This document shows, piece after piece, positions 37,416 to 50,580 of a DNA stretch of 64,000 nt (positions within the stretch are counted from its first letter, which is position 1; each line of letters begins with the position of its first letter). This DNA is from Anoplopoma fimbria (lineage: Eukaryota > Chordata > Actinopteri > Perciformes > Anoplopomatidae), in NCBI RefSeq assembly GCF_027596085.1, contig NC_072469.1, positions 17,304,238 through 17,368,237 of the forward strand, read 5' to 3'. The notes under the pieces were generated by a model that saw only the letters and a list, made by a program, of their open reading frames with translations, was not told the origin of the DNA and searched no databases. Position numbers and translations under genes: made by a program.

Positions 37416-40400
37416 GTGTGTGTGTTTTAACCTGGTACTCGCTGTACTATGTGTGAAGTATTGAGCATGTGTGCATGCTTTAAGTGGTACTCTGCTTGTC
37501 TCTGGCTCTTTTTTGCAGACTGTGCCCTAGAGAGGCCGTTGACCAGGAACAGCGAGAAGGGGGAGTGTAGGCGTGATGGGTTGTGTTGAGTGAGGATTGG
37601 CCTGTTGATTTGGAGGTGTGTTAGGAGGAAGAGTTGCCCAGCTGGAAGCTAGAGACAGCCAGGGGAACAGATACCAGATCTAACTAATCTATCCATTGAT
37701 CCTTCTTTGTTCTCCCTCTGGACAACGTCCATTATTTCAGACTCTGCACCCCATTAAAATAGAGACTGATGCTCCATCTTTAATGCCGCAGAGTAGTCAC
37801 ATCTTTATTCTTTCCTTAAAAGCTAATGTCTGGATGAATCTATGTTACATTTAGAAAACGTAGGGATGCTTGTTCTTATTAGGTACGGGGGATGGGGTGA
37901 GGAAATGGGGGAGGCAGTGACAAAAGCGTGAGAGGATGAATGGGTGGGTGGGGATGAACTGGGTGCAAAAGTCATCAGAGTCTGGAAATGAATCTAAACA
38001 ATGCTGCTTATCCCGTCCCACTGCTTTCATCTCTGATCCTAGCTCTTGTTTCAACAAAAATGTATTTAAAATTCAGTCCAACTCATTATGTTTCCTTATC
38101 CTAATCGCATCAACGTTAATATGTTAACACTCAGCGCCCCCCAAATGGTTGAAGTAGTTAGTGGCACCACAGAGTGGATTATTGGAAGCATAGCTAATTG
38201 ATTTGGGGACAAGAGAAGTCCTGTGGAGTTGAGTCATTTATTATCACAGATGGGAATGACAAGGTGCCTTTCATTCTGTGGCTAAAGGTCGATCTAGGAT
38301 ACTGAGATGATACAGTAACGCTAGTGTTCTTTAGATCCCCTTAAAATCATCAATCTTCTGTTCAGATCAATTTAACAAAGTCTAAAGATAATCTGAAATC
38401 CGGCCACACGTCAGCCATGTTTCTGATCATTTTGTAATTCCATCTTTACAACCGAGGTCACAGTGGGGCATGCATGTCTCCCCTATCTTTCTTTGACGAC
38501 TACCTAAGCCACAACCATCCCCAAATTATTGTCAAGACAACAAAATTCAAGATCGTTCTCAATAAATGATGAATTCAGCTGCCAATCTGTCTCTTGCTGT
38601 ATGTCGAGCTTGCACAAACTGGAATCTGTTCATGATTAATTGCTCCCACATCAATGGTTAAACAGGGTACAGGTCACCTGATCTGAAGGAGTTTGAACCC
38701 TGAGGTTGGCATCAGACAGCTCTTTGCCCTGTCAAGCTGCACGTTATCGTCTCCCTCACTGCGAGCCTCTCTCTGTTCCTGCTGCCCTTTGTACGCCAAC
38801 CAGATTTGCTTGTGTGTCTGCATACACAGGTTGACGCGTGTCAGGGTGCACGTGATGCACGTATAATGGTGCACTCAGTGCAGCCAATCGAGAGGCGCGT
38901 GCCAGCACTTGACGGGACGACCCCATTGTCTTTGGGAAAAAAAAAAAAGTAGAACAGTGTGATTTGTATTCCCATTCAAGTAAGCCATTGATGTCGGCCA
39001 ATTAATGGTTGAAAATAGTTTTAATAACATGGGCTAAAATGCTTATTTGCAGGGCTTTTTTTTTCAAATTTTTAAAGAGGTCATCTGGGGTCATCCACAT
39101 TGTCCACAGCCAGACAATGGATTAGACGATGTGTGTGTGTGCGCTTTGTTTTCTAACGTGGACAGACAGGAGACGCACACACGGGCGTGTGTTTTAACAG
39201 CTTGCATATCCACTGCCCCCTCAGTGGCTGGTGTTTGTGAATATCATGCTAATCTCAAACAATAGGCCGGACCCCCGCATGCCTCCCTTTATGTGGAGAA
39301 GACTGTTTGAGGCTCCACAGTTGTACTAATAACTGCAGCAAAGTCAAAATTACTACTGTACTAACTCCAATTTGGGTTCGGGTTAAAAGTGTTACCTCAC
39401 GCTCTTGCAACTCCATCAGAAGCTGTTGGAAGACATATCAAAGTTAAAATCGAACAGCAGTGAATAATGATGTGAACAATCTCAATGATAATGCAGACCC
39501 AGTTCTATCTGGAGCCAAATTAACCTAACAATGGACTGAACCTAAACCAAGTGTCTTCACTTTGTTGACACCAATGACTTACACATGACAAGTCCAACAA
39601 ATGCTGTTGTTCATGTTCTCGTCATCTCAAAAAATGGCATGCTGTATTTTTATGCTTAGGATTAAACTGTACGTTGCATCGATGTAGTTTGAATGTCCGT
39701 AGGTCACATGTTAATGAATGATTACTTAAATGCCCGATCTCTTTCAGACATGGTGGTGTTGGGGCGAGTGTCGGGGTTCGGTCTCTGGCCTCCATCCCCT
39801 CGCTGCCCCCGGCGGTGGCTGAGTTTGTGAAGGGAGCGGTGGATGAGTGTAAACCTGCCGGTGTACATGTGGTGACGGGGACGCCGCAGGAAACTGCCAA
39901 CATCCTGGCAGGTTTGGAGAAGGAGGGGATGGTCAAGAGGCTTCACAAATATGATAACTGGTAAGGGCTTTAAATTCTGTGTCCTTGCACACACACACAC
40001 ACACACAAATACATTATTTTGCATCATGCTTTGATTCCTGCTCCGTTTTGCAGTTGGTTGGCACGTACAGACCCAAAGGACGTGGCTCGGGTGGAAAGCA
40101 AGACTGTGATTGTGACCAAGAGCCAGAGGGACACCATCCCCATCCCTGCTGGAGGGGCCAAGAGCCAGCTGGGCAGCTGGATGAGCGAGTCTGACTGGCA
40201 GACAGCCAGACAGGAGCGTTTCCCGGGCTGCATGGCAGGTACGTGGGTGCATTGAAACAACATGTTTGTCCCTTGTTGCCATAATATGTGTGTTTTCAAC
40301 ATCTCTTTAAAACTTTCAAAGTTTTTGAATGGTAATAATTTAATCTGAACATGTGTGAATTAGAGTTGCTTCAATAACAGAATCGGAAATGCCTCTGATT

Positions 40401-43400
40401 TAACCTAGAAAAACGTCTAACGTTAGCCCGAGCTAAGTGGTTTGTACTGGAAATTCCACAAAATGCGCCGTGTACAATGTGCAAGGCTTTAGTTTGTGTA
40501 TTTGTTCATCTTTTACAAAGCGTTTAAACTGAGCCAGGCCAGAAAAACAAATATAGCAATCCTATCACATCCATACAGGGTTAAGTGGTATACAGCTGTT
40601 AAAAATAATAATATTAGATTTTTGTTTTTAACACACTGGTATCAGCCCTGTGCATGGTATCGGCAGATACAAATGTTCAGGTATCGGAATCAAGAAGGAA
40701 AAAAGTAGTATTTGAACATTTGTAGTGTGAATTTTTGACGTCTAACAAATACTGTGTTTACATCCTTGTTTATTCACCAGCTGTCTGCCGAAGTTGGTAT
40801 ATTGCTGCGTTTTTTTGCAAGTTACCCCATGTTGCCCAAGTCTTGGTGCATGTTACAAATAAAACGGGGAGGCGCTCGTATAACCATTGTTCCACAATGC
40901 TACTAGTGGTTAAAAACTCCACAGGGTACAGTTTGAGTACCCTATATTACATAGCGGAAAATAAACTGTACCAATGTGTTGTACCTGCTTCTTTGTGTCC
41001 TCTCTTCAGGGCGGACCATGTATGTGATTCCCTTCAGTATGGGTCCTGTAGGCTCGCCTCTGACTAAATATGGAGTCCAGGTACTGACTGTGCTCCTCCA
41101 CACTTTATACTCATGGAAAACAAGCGTGTAATAAAGCAATAAGCCTGCTGTGTTGTAGCTATAAAGGCTTTGCTGGGTTGCTATAAATTGCCATGATTTA
41201 TTATAGTAATTTGTTCCGCAGTATATTCTAATCAATTGCTGTAGCACTTTATGGTTTTATTATTTACGGAATGTTGCAGGTTGTAGATCAGGATGATAAA
41301 AATGTTGTTCTGTTTGAAGGTGACAGACTCGCCATACGTCGTGGCCAGTATGGGGATCATGACTCGTATGGGCACACCTGTGCTGAACAAACTGTACGAA
41401 GGGGCGGAGTTTGTCAGCTGTCAGCACTCTCTGGGACGACCTTTACCACTCAAAGGTACACATTCTAAGAGCATGAAAACAAGTTGTTTCAGTGCTTCTT
41501 ATTGCTTTAAAACATACAAGTTCTTACAAATCCCCCCTCTCTGGTATTTCCCTCTTTGCAGCCCCTCTAGTCAACTCGTGGCCCTGTAACCCAGAGAAGG
41601 TGCTGATATCTCACCTGCCAGACTCCAGGCAGATCATGTCCTTCGGCAGTGGCTACGGAGGGAACTCTCTCCTGGGGAAGAAGTGCTTTGCCCTCCGCAT
41701 CGCCTCGCGCATCGCCAAGGACGAAGGCTGGCTGGCCGAACACATGCTGGTGAGTGTGAGACATTGCTGCCTAAAGCCTGCGCATCGTGCTTCAGGCATA
41801 ACCAAAGTAAAGGACGAATGAGATGCTCTTTTGTTTCTGACAAAAGTGCCTTGCTCTAATTTATGCAAAGAATCAAGATGCATGCTGTAAAATGTGTCAG
41901 CCATCTTTATAAACGCAGTTCTTATAAATTATGATAATTTGAGAAATGCAAACATGTTTTTGATTGATCAATCAAATTATAAGCAAACATACTAGTAAAC
42001 AATTTAATCATAAATAATAGGCTTTTTATTAAATATTATTACAGGAGAAAATGTGAAAATGAAATGAATGGTCCCAACAAAAAGTCAAAATCTGCAGGCC
42101 AGTATCAACATTGCATCCTGTGATGGGATTTACTTTTGGTCATAAATATACATTTTGCCAGTATTAAATGATTACTGTTATTACATAACTACCTCATTCT
42201 GCTGTAGCATAAGAAGGATTCCTACAGTAACAGAATACATTAAATAGTAAAATAACATTTCAGCATATCGTTGTTTATATTTTAGACTAATGTAGATGAT
42301 GGACTTTCATTCGAAAAGTGCTTGGCCAGGATGTCAGAGTGATGAGTATTCATGAAAAGGAGAAGTAATAATGATAATCAGCACTCTCTCTCCTCCTCAG
42401 ATTCTGGGTATTACCAACCCTCAGGGAGTGAAGCGCTACGTGGCGGCGGCCTTCCCCAGTGCCTGTGGTAAAACCAACCTGGCCATGATGAAACCAGCTC
42501 TGCCAGGCTGGAAGGTTGAGTGTGTGGGCGACGACATCGCGTGGATGAAGTTCGACAGCCAAGGTGAGAGGGGGGGAGGAAGTCTCACGCACGTAGAATC
42601 ACTGTCGTAGGTGTTGAATCTACGAATGCTCATGTTACTCGTGTGTGTCCCTGAAGGTAAACTGAGGGCCATCAACCCGGAGAACGGTTTCTTCGGTGTG
42701 GCTCCCGGCACCTCGGACAAGACCAACCCCTACGCCATGGCCACCATCGGCAAAAACACGGTGTTCACCAACGTCGGTGAGACCAGCGATGGAGGAGTGT
42801 GGTGGGAGGGCCTCGACCCCCCCGCAGCCGGGGTCACGCTCACAGACTGGCACGGCAAAACATGGAAGCAAGGTAACAACGGCGCGGGCCGCCAAGGCTT
42901 TTATGAAGACATCAATCTAAAGTGTCCCGCTTGCAGTTCAGCAGTTCTAGAGAAGATGAATTGGTTTGACTCCTTTTGTTTCTAACGAACATGACTGCAT
43001 ACTTAGCAGTGTTACAGATTCATTTTAGCTTGAATCATGTGTTTATTTCATTGCCAACAAAGTTATAATTACTGTTAGGCTCCAAACAAAGCAGGCCTAG
43101 CTCATATAAAACTTTAAGAATAAGCTAACGACACACATTAGTTTACATTACCATCTCTTCCATCACAGACTCTCTGGATAAATCAAACTAATATGTAAAG
43201 TGAAACCTGAACAGCCATAGTGTATACAGTGCCATCTAGTGGTATGTTAAAGCAATGCAATCTATAGAAAATGGAGAGACCTGATGATCAGACACAGTAT
43301 TATTATATTCCTTTATTGATCCCCATGGGGGAAATTCAAGGTATGTATGAACCATGATATTCACATGTAGATTATTACAAAATCCTTATTTTTTTTTTAA

Positions 43401-44763
43401 AGATTACTGTGACATTGAAGGTAGAATAAACTTTTTTTTTTCTGTTTGTATGAAAAATAGGAAGCTCGACTCCGTGTGCCCACCCCAATTCCCGCTTCTG
43501 TGCCCCGGCGGCTCAGTGTCCCATCATTGACCCCCAGTGGGAGAGTGAGGAGGGCGTCCCCATTGACGCCATCATCTTCGGTGGCAGGAGACCAGAAGGT
43601 TGGTGCTGCTCTCATTGAACTTCCAGAGTTTTCTCTCTCAATAGTCGCAGACTTTATTTGAAGGGCATTTCCATGTATGTTTTACCTTTCACATTAAGTT
43701 GTTAGTCTTCTGTGGTTTGACTGTCACAGAGGGAAGTCAGCCAAATTATCTTAAGTTCATCTGCAAGTCTCATTTACATTGTAACCACAAAAAGAAGCCT
43801 AGAAACACCCAAAATAAAACAGTGCTTGTGTTGTCTTCTTCTTTAACATATTACATGTTTGAGTCGTTACAGCTACACTTTATATTGCATATCAGCGTGA
43901 GAAGTCAAGCAACACACAAAAAGCTGTGCATTAAACGTGATACAATGTTGATGTTGTAGGAGTCCCTCTGGTGTACGAGTCTTTCAATTGGCAACACGGA
44001 GTCTTTATCGGAGCCTCCATGAGGTCTGAGGCCACGGCAGCTGCTGAACATAAAGGTACTGAAGCACACACCTGAGCTTCATGTGGTCTACATTTCTGTA
44101 AAATACATTTGTACTGATTTAAAGTTCTGATCTGGTTCACAATTTTTTTATAGTGACTGTTTTTTAGATATTATGTCATCACCTATGATATATCAGCCAT
44201 TACAGGATTTTCCTACTGATGAGGTGTTTTAGGATGATAGCATAATAAGGATGTAACTAGTACTATCACTCAAGCCAATTCTTTATTCTTCAGGCAAGAC
44301 GATCATGCACGACCCCTTCGCCATGCGGCCCTTCTTCGGTTACAACTTTGGCGACTACCTGGCTCACTGGCTGAGCATGCAGAGCCGAAAGGCGCCCACT
44401 CACCTGCCCAAGATCTTCCACGTCAACTGGTTCAGAAAGGACCCCGCGACCGGCTCCTTCCTCTGGCCAGGCTTCGGCGAGAACGCCCGCGCACTGGAGT
44501 GGATCTTCAGGCGCTGCAGCCGGGAGAGGGAGGACGAGGCGGCCAAGAAGAGCATTATCGGCTGGCTGCCAGAAGATGGAGCCATCGACACTAAAGGTCT
44601 GAGCAGCAGCGTGGACATGGGCGCCCTGTTCGACGTGCCCAAGTCCTTCTGGCAGAACGAGACGAAGGAGTTGAGAGCCTACTTCACCCAGCAAGTTGGA
44701 GCTGATCTGCCAGCTCAGGTGGAGGCTGAGCTGAAGGCACTGGAAGGCCGAGTGCACAATTAA
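36590..44763 (+). CDS. pck2: Phosphoenolpyruvate carboxykinase [GTP], mitochondrial
   Basis: Converts oxaloacetate and GTP to phosphoenolpyruvate, GDP and CO2 in the mitochondrial matrix; gluconeogenesis and cataplerosis. Eleven exons in phase: 36590-36621, 39748-39960, 40054-40238, 41010-41080, 41320-41455, 41562-41749, 42401-42563, 42657-42872, 43461-43598, 43960-44055 and 44294-44763, giving 635 residues (human PCK2 640). The N-terminus [16 protein letters not shown]... ending near RSLAS is a basic, non-acidic presequence, which selects PCK2 over cytosolic PCK1. Landmarks are the PEPCK GTP P-loop FPSACGKTN, the metal-binding [31 protein letters not shown], and [17 protein letters not shown]. 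No catalytic residue appears missing. A dispersed-repeat remnant (43305-43340) and GT repeats lie in introns. AATAAA is at 45800-45805. Confidence 0.97.
37100..37126. repeat. Poly(A) tract in pck2 intron 1
   Basis: A run of about 27 A. It lies 130 bp downstream of a TATCTTATCTCTTATCTC repeat, suggesting a retroelement tail. Confidence 0.85.
37345..37427. repeat. (GT)n microsatellite in pck2 intron 1
   Basis: About 40 GT units with one break (TTGTG) near the right end. Confidence 0.95.
43305..43340. repeat. Retroelement 3'-tail remnant
   Basis: CCTTTATTGATCCCCATGGG box followed by GGAAATTCAAG, related to 21968-22030, in a pck2 intron. Confidence 0.4.
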
Positions 44764-46321
44764 AAATCCCACGGACCAGAAACAGGGAGGTAATCACTGA
44801 TGACTCAGGATTCAGATCGTTAGGGTGCACTCGGGAGTCACTGGCTGGGTTTACATACACAGAGAACTTAGTTCTGCAACCACAGTTTGGGTTTTATCCA
44901 TGTAAACATAAACACTGAGATTGGAGAAGCAGGTTTAGATTTCACTGTGGCTTAGAAACGTCCCCACTCCTCTTTGGGTTTCACAACAAAGGATATGTGC
45001 TGAAATGAAGGTTTAAGAGAGTTCAAGTACTCACTGCTCCGTCAAAGATGGTTTATGCAGTTTTTTGTTTTTTTTCAATCATCAGTTGAATTAAAAACTA
45101 CGCCTCAAAAAGACCAATAGCTAGGCCAGTATTAACTTTCTCTGTGTGTGAAAACACAACCAGTGACTCTCGTCTTTCTCTTTTATGAAGAGATTTCTGT
45201 TAAGAACAATGATGTCAAAGATAAAAAGCTATTAATCTACAATGCAATAACTTTGGACATGACTTCCCACTAATAACACTGGTGAGAGAGACTGGTGGTT
45301 TGTCTCAACATGAAGGTTAGGTTTCTGTGTCGCTGTCAAACTTATCATATAGAGAAGCTAAAGTCACTACCTCTATTCACTCACAAGACCTGGCATGGTA
45401 CTAAAGCACAATCAACACGGCCTTGTGGTGCCTTCGAGACGTTTAACAATACATCTGGGCTGCTAATGTTTACAGGCTGAAGCTCAAAGATCTTTTTTTG
45501 TACAGAGTTCTGACAAAATACGTTTTAACATATTTTTCTCATAAAAAGTTTAGGTTCATTTTAGCACCATATCCTTAAATACACTGTTGACTGGGTCTCA
45601 GGAAATGCCCTTTTTACTTTGAATTGAACTTTATATGCAATTGAATTTATATCAGAAGTCCATTAAGTGCTCAGAACATTGTAGAAGTCTTTTCAGAGGG
45701 GTTACCTATGCATAATTCATTTTGTGGCTTTTGTAATGTTTGTGATTAAGTTGTATGATTTCAGTTGATGTTTACACACAATATGTGAAATGTTGGACCA
45801 ATAAATACGACTGAGATTAATAGGTATGTTTAGAAGTTGTATGCTATGGTTTTTATTTCAGTGCAATGATTAAATATCTACAAATGGGGAGAATGTGTCT
45901 CATGTTCATTTATGAAGCAATACAAATACAATTTGAATACAAAAGGGTATGCAAAAGATGTAAGAAATAGAATAGATCAGTAAATGAGATGAAACACGCC
46001 TTGTAGAAAATGTAAAGAAAGAAACTAAATTACAAACATTTTAAAAGTAAATATAATATTATAGTACATTGATAGGTGTGTACAGAGCTGTCTTTTAGAA
46101 TAGTTCCATATTCAGAGCCTAAGGACCTATATTTCTCATCTCACAGGTGGCGTCATATGTCGGGTCTAAAAAAAAGAATTTCATCATGATTACTGGCTAA
46201 ACTTTCAGAGCTGCAGTGTGTGGAGGTTTTGAGTTCCCCTTTAAATAACTGAAGATTGCATTTTCTCCTGTCTCTTTCAAACCGACTGATGAAACTTCTT
46301 GAAAAAGTATACAGACATCAC
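44764..46321. other. pck2 3' UTR and tail-to-tail junction with receptor A
   Basis: The pck2 3' UTR extends to the AATAAA at 45800-45805. The 3' UTR of minus-strand receptor A would end at an AATAAA (plus TTTATT at 45852-45857). No other gene is seen. Confidence 0.5.
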
Positions 46322-47602
46322 TCATTGTTTCTTCACTTTAGCGTAGAGATCCTCGGGGACGTCATCAGTCTGTGTTGCGTTTTTCGCCATCTTGGACACT
46401 TTGACCTGTGTATACAGCGTGTCCTGATGCTCTCCACTGTCCTGCACCAAGGCTAAGGAGAGTTCAGGTCCACGCCTCGAGAAGTTAATCTCTCCGTAAT
46501 GGATGTCCTCTTCTGGTACACTTGCTGTCTCTTCAACAGTCAGATTCTGCAAAAAGTAAATAAAGCGAACAGGAAGTGTTTTTAACCTTAAGCCGGAGCC
46601 TTCCAAGTACTTACAGAACTACACCAAGTTTTGTTTGTTCTCACCTGACTCTGTTGTGCAGTTTGATGTGTCGACTTTAAACACCTTGAAGACATAAGGG
46701 TAGGTTTAATATGCAGTGTGCCAAATGGTATTTAAGACACCTTTAATAAGTGATACTTACCAAACACAGACAACCAGGCCGATGAGTACGATGAGCCCAA
46801 TGGTTCCTCCAACAACAGCAGCCAATTCTTGAAGGGTATCTTTGTCACAAGACAAGACAAAAAAAACACAAATAAAAGTGACTAAATGTAGACAATGTGG
46901 ACATGTTACAATAAAGATGGAAGAAGTCCCTTTAATAGTTACCTTCAATAGTAATATGGACCTCTGATGATCTTTCATTACCAAGCCCATTGATGGCCAC
47001 ACAGTAATAAACTCCTCCATCAGTGACATTAAAGCTGTAAACGTCTCCTTCAGATACATTGACGGGTCCATCTTTGCTGTTCTTGAACCAGGTGAAGCTG
47101 CTGACGGGAGGATTGGCTCTGCTGGAGCAGGTCAGGTTCACCCAGCTACCTGCTGACACCCGACCTAATGGACTGATGGACGCAGAGGTGTCCTTGGGAG
47201 CGTCTGAGGAAAATGTGAGATTAACGTTACTCATCCAAAGCAGCTCACATCCTGTGAATAGTCGTGTTCTGACTGGATCCAATAACAAACACTTACATGA
47301 AACACTGAGAGTCTTTCTCTGCTCTGCTGTCTTGACATCTTTTCCTCCATTCACAGGATAACTGGCAGAACAGGTGATGTTTAATCCATCGTCTTTGTCT
47401 GACAGAGTGAAGTTCTTCTGGATTTTAGTTGTGAAGGTTCGATCTTTGTTTTCCTCTATAATGTTGTGAGGGTCTTGTTGGAGATTCCAGGTGAGTTTAG
47501 GAGGAGAGTGTGGACAGGGAGTGAGAGCTGAGCAGCTTATAGAGACAGACTCCTTCTCCTTCAGAACACCTGAGATCTCAATACTGGGACTTGGAGGAGA
47601 AT
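46322..47602 (-). CDS. Siglec/CD22-like inhibitory Ig receptor A (5' exons not found)
   Basis: Likely leukocyte cell-surface receptor. Minus-strand exons in phase: Ig1 47602-47297, Ig2 47203-46943, transmembrane 46839-46761, juxtamembrane 46684-46645, cytoplasmic 46546-46322. Both Ig domains are C2-type with paired cysteines (SISCSAL/LNITCSAS; NLTCSSR/GVYYCVAI). The membrane segment AAVVGGTIGLIVLIGLVVCV has no charged residue. The tail contains three tyrosine motifs: IHYGEI and LYAKV fit ITIM, and TLYTQV fits both ITIM and ITSM. Such motifs recruit SHP phosphatases in mammalian Siglecs. No signal peptide or V-set exon lies to the right before the 100-N gap at 48158. They may be in the gap, or belong to the exons at 56723-57540. 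Orthology to a specific mammalian Siglec cannot be assigned. Confidence 0.85.
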
Positions 47603-48157
47603 CTGTGGTTTAAAAGCAAATACCCATTGTAAACTTAAAAACACAGCAACAATACTAAGAGTCTACAGCCATGCTAGCAGTAAACCTCTAGATTGACAGC
47701 AAAATATTGTACTTTTTCTCCACTAACAGCATTTGGCTTGTGTATAAAAACAAACGTGTTTGTTCAGGGCTTCTTGTCATTTTTCTGATGTTTCTGAGTT
47801 GTTAGCATTTCCATCAAAGAGACATTTCCCCTCTTTACTTCTCACATGGTTTCATTTCAATAATTGTTTCAGACTCCAAAGGCAAAAAGTCTCCACTATT
47901 TCACAATAATGCAAAGATTAGAAAGAAATTCAAGATATGAACACAGATATGTGTAGCAGAAATTTCTTTTTTTCTCCTTTCCTCTCCCATTAATCACCTC
48001 ACGACCCCTCAGATTCATCTTGTGACCCTCTATAGAGTTAACATAAAATGTAAACTTTGACTAAGTAATGTAGATTTTGTCCATCACTGATGGTAAATGG
48101 TAAAACTAACTAAACTAAAGGGACTTCCCCTTTTTCAAGCGTTAAATGGAAAGGTCT
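46939..48157 (-). repeat. Left arm of a 1.2-kb inverted duplication (receptor A Ig exons and intron)
   Basis: Near-identical reverse complement of 50581-51799; both arms span 1,219 bp by my alignment. It covers Ig2, Ig1 and the upstream intron, and stops abruptly a few bases after the Ig2 donor on one side and at the N gap on the other. Confidence 0.85.
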
Positions 48158-48257
48158 NNNNNNNNNNNNNNNNNNNNNNNNNNNNNNNNNNNNNNNNNNN
48201 NNNNNNNNNNNNNNNNNNNNNNNNNNNNNNNNNNNNNNNNNNNNNNNNNNNNNNNNN
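48158..48257. other. Assembly gap (100 N)
   Basis: Exactly 100 N, a conventional placeholder for unknown gap size between joined contigs. Confidence 0.99.
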
Positions 48258-48891
48258 TTAGGCCCCTGAAAAATGGGGATACATAATTACGAGTGGCCTT
48301 GATGCTGTTTCCTCAGTAAGAACTTTACTGTAATAATGTTTACATAAATATACAACAGAGATCCACAGCAGAGTAGAGAGTGCATACCTTATGTACGTAA
48401 AAACAGTATTCAAAGTATTAGCTGAGATAGTTCTCGCTTTTCTCATTATATCATCAAGCACAGAATAACTTCATCTCATTACTTTAACATGAAACTCTTC
48501 AGGACACATTTAAAGTGCAAAAGTATTATACAGACAAAAGAAATAAGGTATTACTACTAAATATTACTATCTGTACATGTGAATTAAAAAATGGCGGCCA
48601 ACATTGAGACAGAGCTAAAGCCGGGAACTCACGTACACACTCACACTTCAGAAACTCGGCAAAACTCAGCTCTAAAGTGCCCAAAATGTAATAACAACAT
48701 TCACTTAAATCTTATGACATGTTATCGAATTCCTACCGACATGTTAACTCTGTTCACAATCCACAACATACCTGAAAGATGGGGATAAAGAATACAAGAG
48801 TGACGCGACTGTTTGCTCAGTTATGTAGGGTAACTGAGCAGGTAAGTGGAGACCAAAGCAATCGATCTCAGAGTCACGATCAAGACCACTA
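48258..48891. other. Unassigned sequence between gap and Tc1 element
   Basis: No coding exon recognised on either strand. Not obviously part of the inverted duplication. Confidence 0.5.
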
Positions 48892-50307
48892 CAGGTGCAT
48901 CTCAATAAATTTGAATATCATGGAAAAGTTCGTTTATTTCGATAATTCAATTCAAAAAGTGAAACTCATATATTATATAGATTCATTACACACAGAGTGA
49001 AATATTTCAAGCGTTTATTTCTTTTAATTTTGATGATTATGGCTTACAGCTAATGAAAACCCAAAATTCAGTATCTCAGAAAATTAGAATATTACATAAG
49101 ACCAATAATACAAAGCATTTTTAAAACAGAAATGTCAGCCTACTGAAAAGTATGTTCATATATATATGCACTCAATACTTGGTCGGGGCTCCTTTTGCAT
49201 GAATTACTGCATCAATGCGGCGTGGCATGGAGGCGATCAGCCTGAGGCACTGCTGAGGTGTTATGGAAGCCCAGGTTGCTTTGATAGCGGCCTTCAGCTC
49301 GTCTGCATTGTTGGGTCTGGTGTCTCTCATCTTCCTCTTGACAATACCCAACAGATTCTCTATGGGGTTCAGGTCAGGCGAGTTTGCTGGCCAATCAAGC
49401 ACAGTGATACCATGGTCATTAAACCAGGTATTGGTACTTTTGGCAGTGTGGGCAGGTGCCAAGTCCTGCTGGAAAATGAAATCAGCATCTCCATAAAGCT
49501 TGTCAGCGGAAGGAAGCATGAAGTGCTCTAAAATTTCCTGGTAGACGGCTGCGTTGACTTTGGACCAACACCAGCAGATGACATGGCTCCACAAATCATC
49601 ACTGACTGTGGAAACTTCACACTGGACTTCAAGCATCTTGGATTCTGTGCCTCTCCACTCTTCCTCCAGACTCTGGGACCTTGATTTCCAAATGAAATGC
49701 AAAATTTACTTTCATCTGAAAAGAGGACCACTTTGGACCACTGAGCAACAGTCCAGTCCTTTTTCTCCTTAGCCCAGGTAAGACACTTCTGACGTTGTCT
49801 CTGGTTCAGGAGTGGCTTGACACGAGGAATGCGACAGTTGTAGCCCGAGTCCTGGATACGTCTGTGCGTGGTGGCTCTTGATGCACTGACTCCAGCCTCA
49901 GTCCACTCCTTGTGAATCTCCCCCAAATTCTTGAATGGCCATTGCTTCACAATCCTCTCAAGTCAGCAGTCTTCCCCATGATTGTGTAGCCTACTGAACC
50001 AGCCTTAGAGACCATTTAAAGGTTCAGGAAACCTTTGCAGGTGTTTTGGGTTAATTAGCTGATTAGAGTGGGACATCGTGAGTCTACAATATTGAACTTT
50101 TTCACAATATTCAAATTTTCTGAGATACTGAATTTTGGGTTTTCATTAGCTGTAATCCATAATCATCAACATTAAAAGAAATAAATGCTTGAAATATTTC
50201 ACTCTGTGTGTAATGAATCTATATAATATATGAGTTTCACTTTTTGAATTGAATTATCAAAATAAACAAACTTTTCCATGATATTCTAATTTATTGAGAT
50301 GCACCTG
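48892..50307 (-). mobile_element. Tc1/mariner DNA transposon, full length, inactive
   Basis: 1.4-kb element with TA target-site duplication on both sides (48890-48891 and 50308-50309) and inverted repeats of about 200 bp beginning CAGGTGCATCTCAATAAATT. The minus strand encodes a DD34E transposase in broken frames. The first piece starts near VKQWPFKNLGEIHKEW (49950 downward) and includes LFSDESKF with the first Asp. The second, from about 49560 down to 49172, has QQDLAPAHTA and PDLNPIENL; Asp and Glu are separated by 34 residues. The N-terminus MGKTADLRGL at about 49980 is followed by a stop, and a small deletion near 49560 shifts frame. The element cannot make its own transposase. Confidence 0.95.
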
Positions 50308-50580
50308 TATGTAGATCTCAGTTTAATACTATTGTACCTACAATGACACAATAAAGAGACAAGTATCAATGTAACAAAATCACCATTTAGCGTTTTAACC
50401 ACTTATTAACATATGATGACTTTTAACTCTTTCATAACTTTATAGTTTTAGTAAACCCTTTTCTTGTCTATGAATTATCTTTTTAACCACATCCCAGTTT
50501 TTAACATAACAGATCATGAATTTACCATTTCCTTGAACTTGTATAAGTGCATATTTCCAACTTGTCACACCTGTACATGC

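Noticed and set aside
42635..44772. Long minus-strand open frames in pck2 exons
   Set aside because: GC-rich codon shadows of the conserved PEPCK exons on the plus strand.
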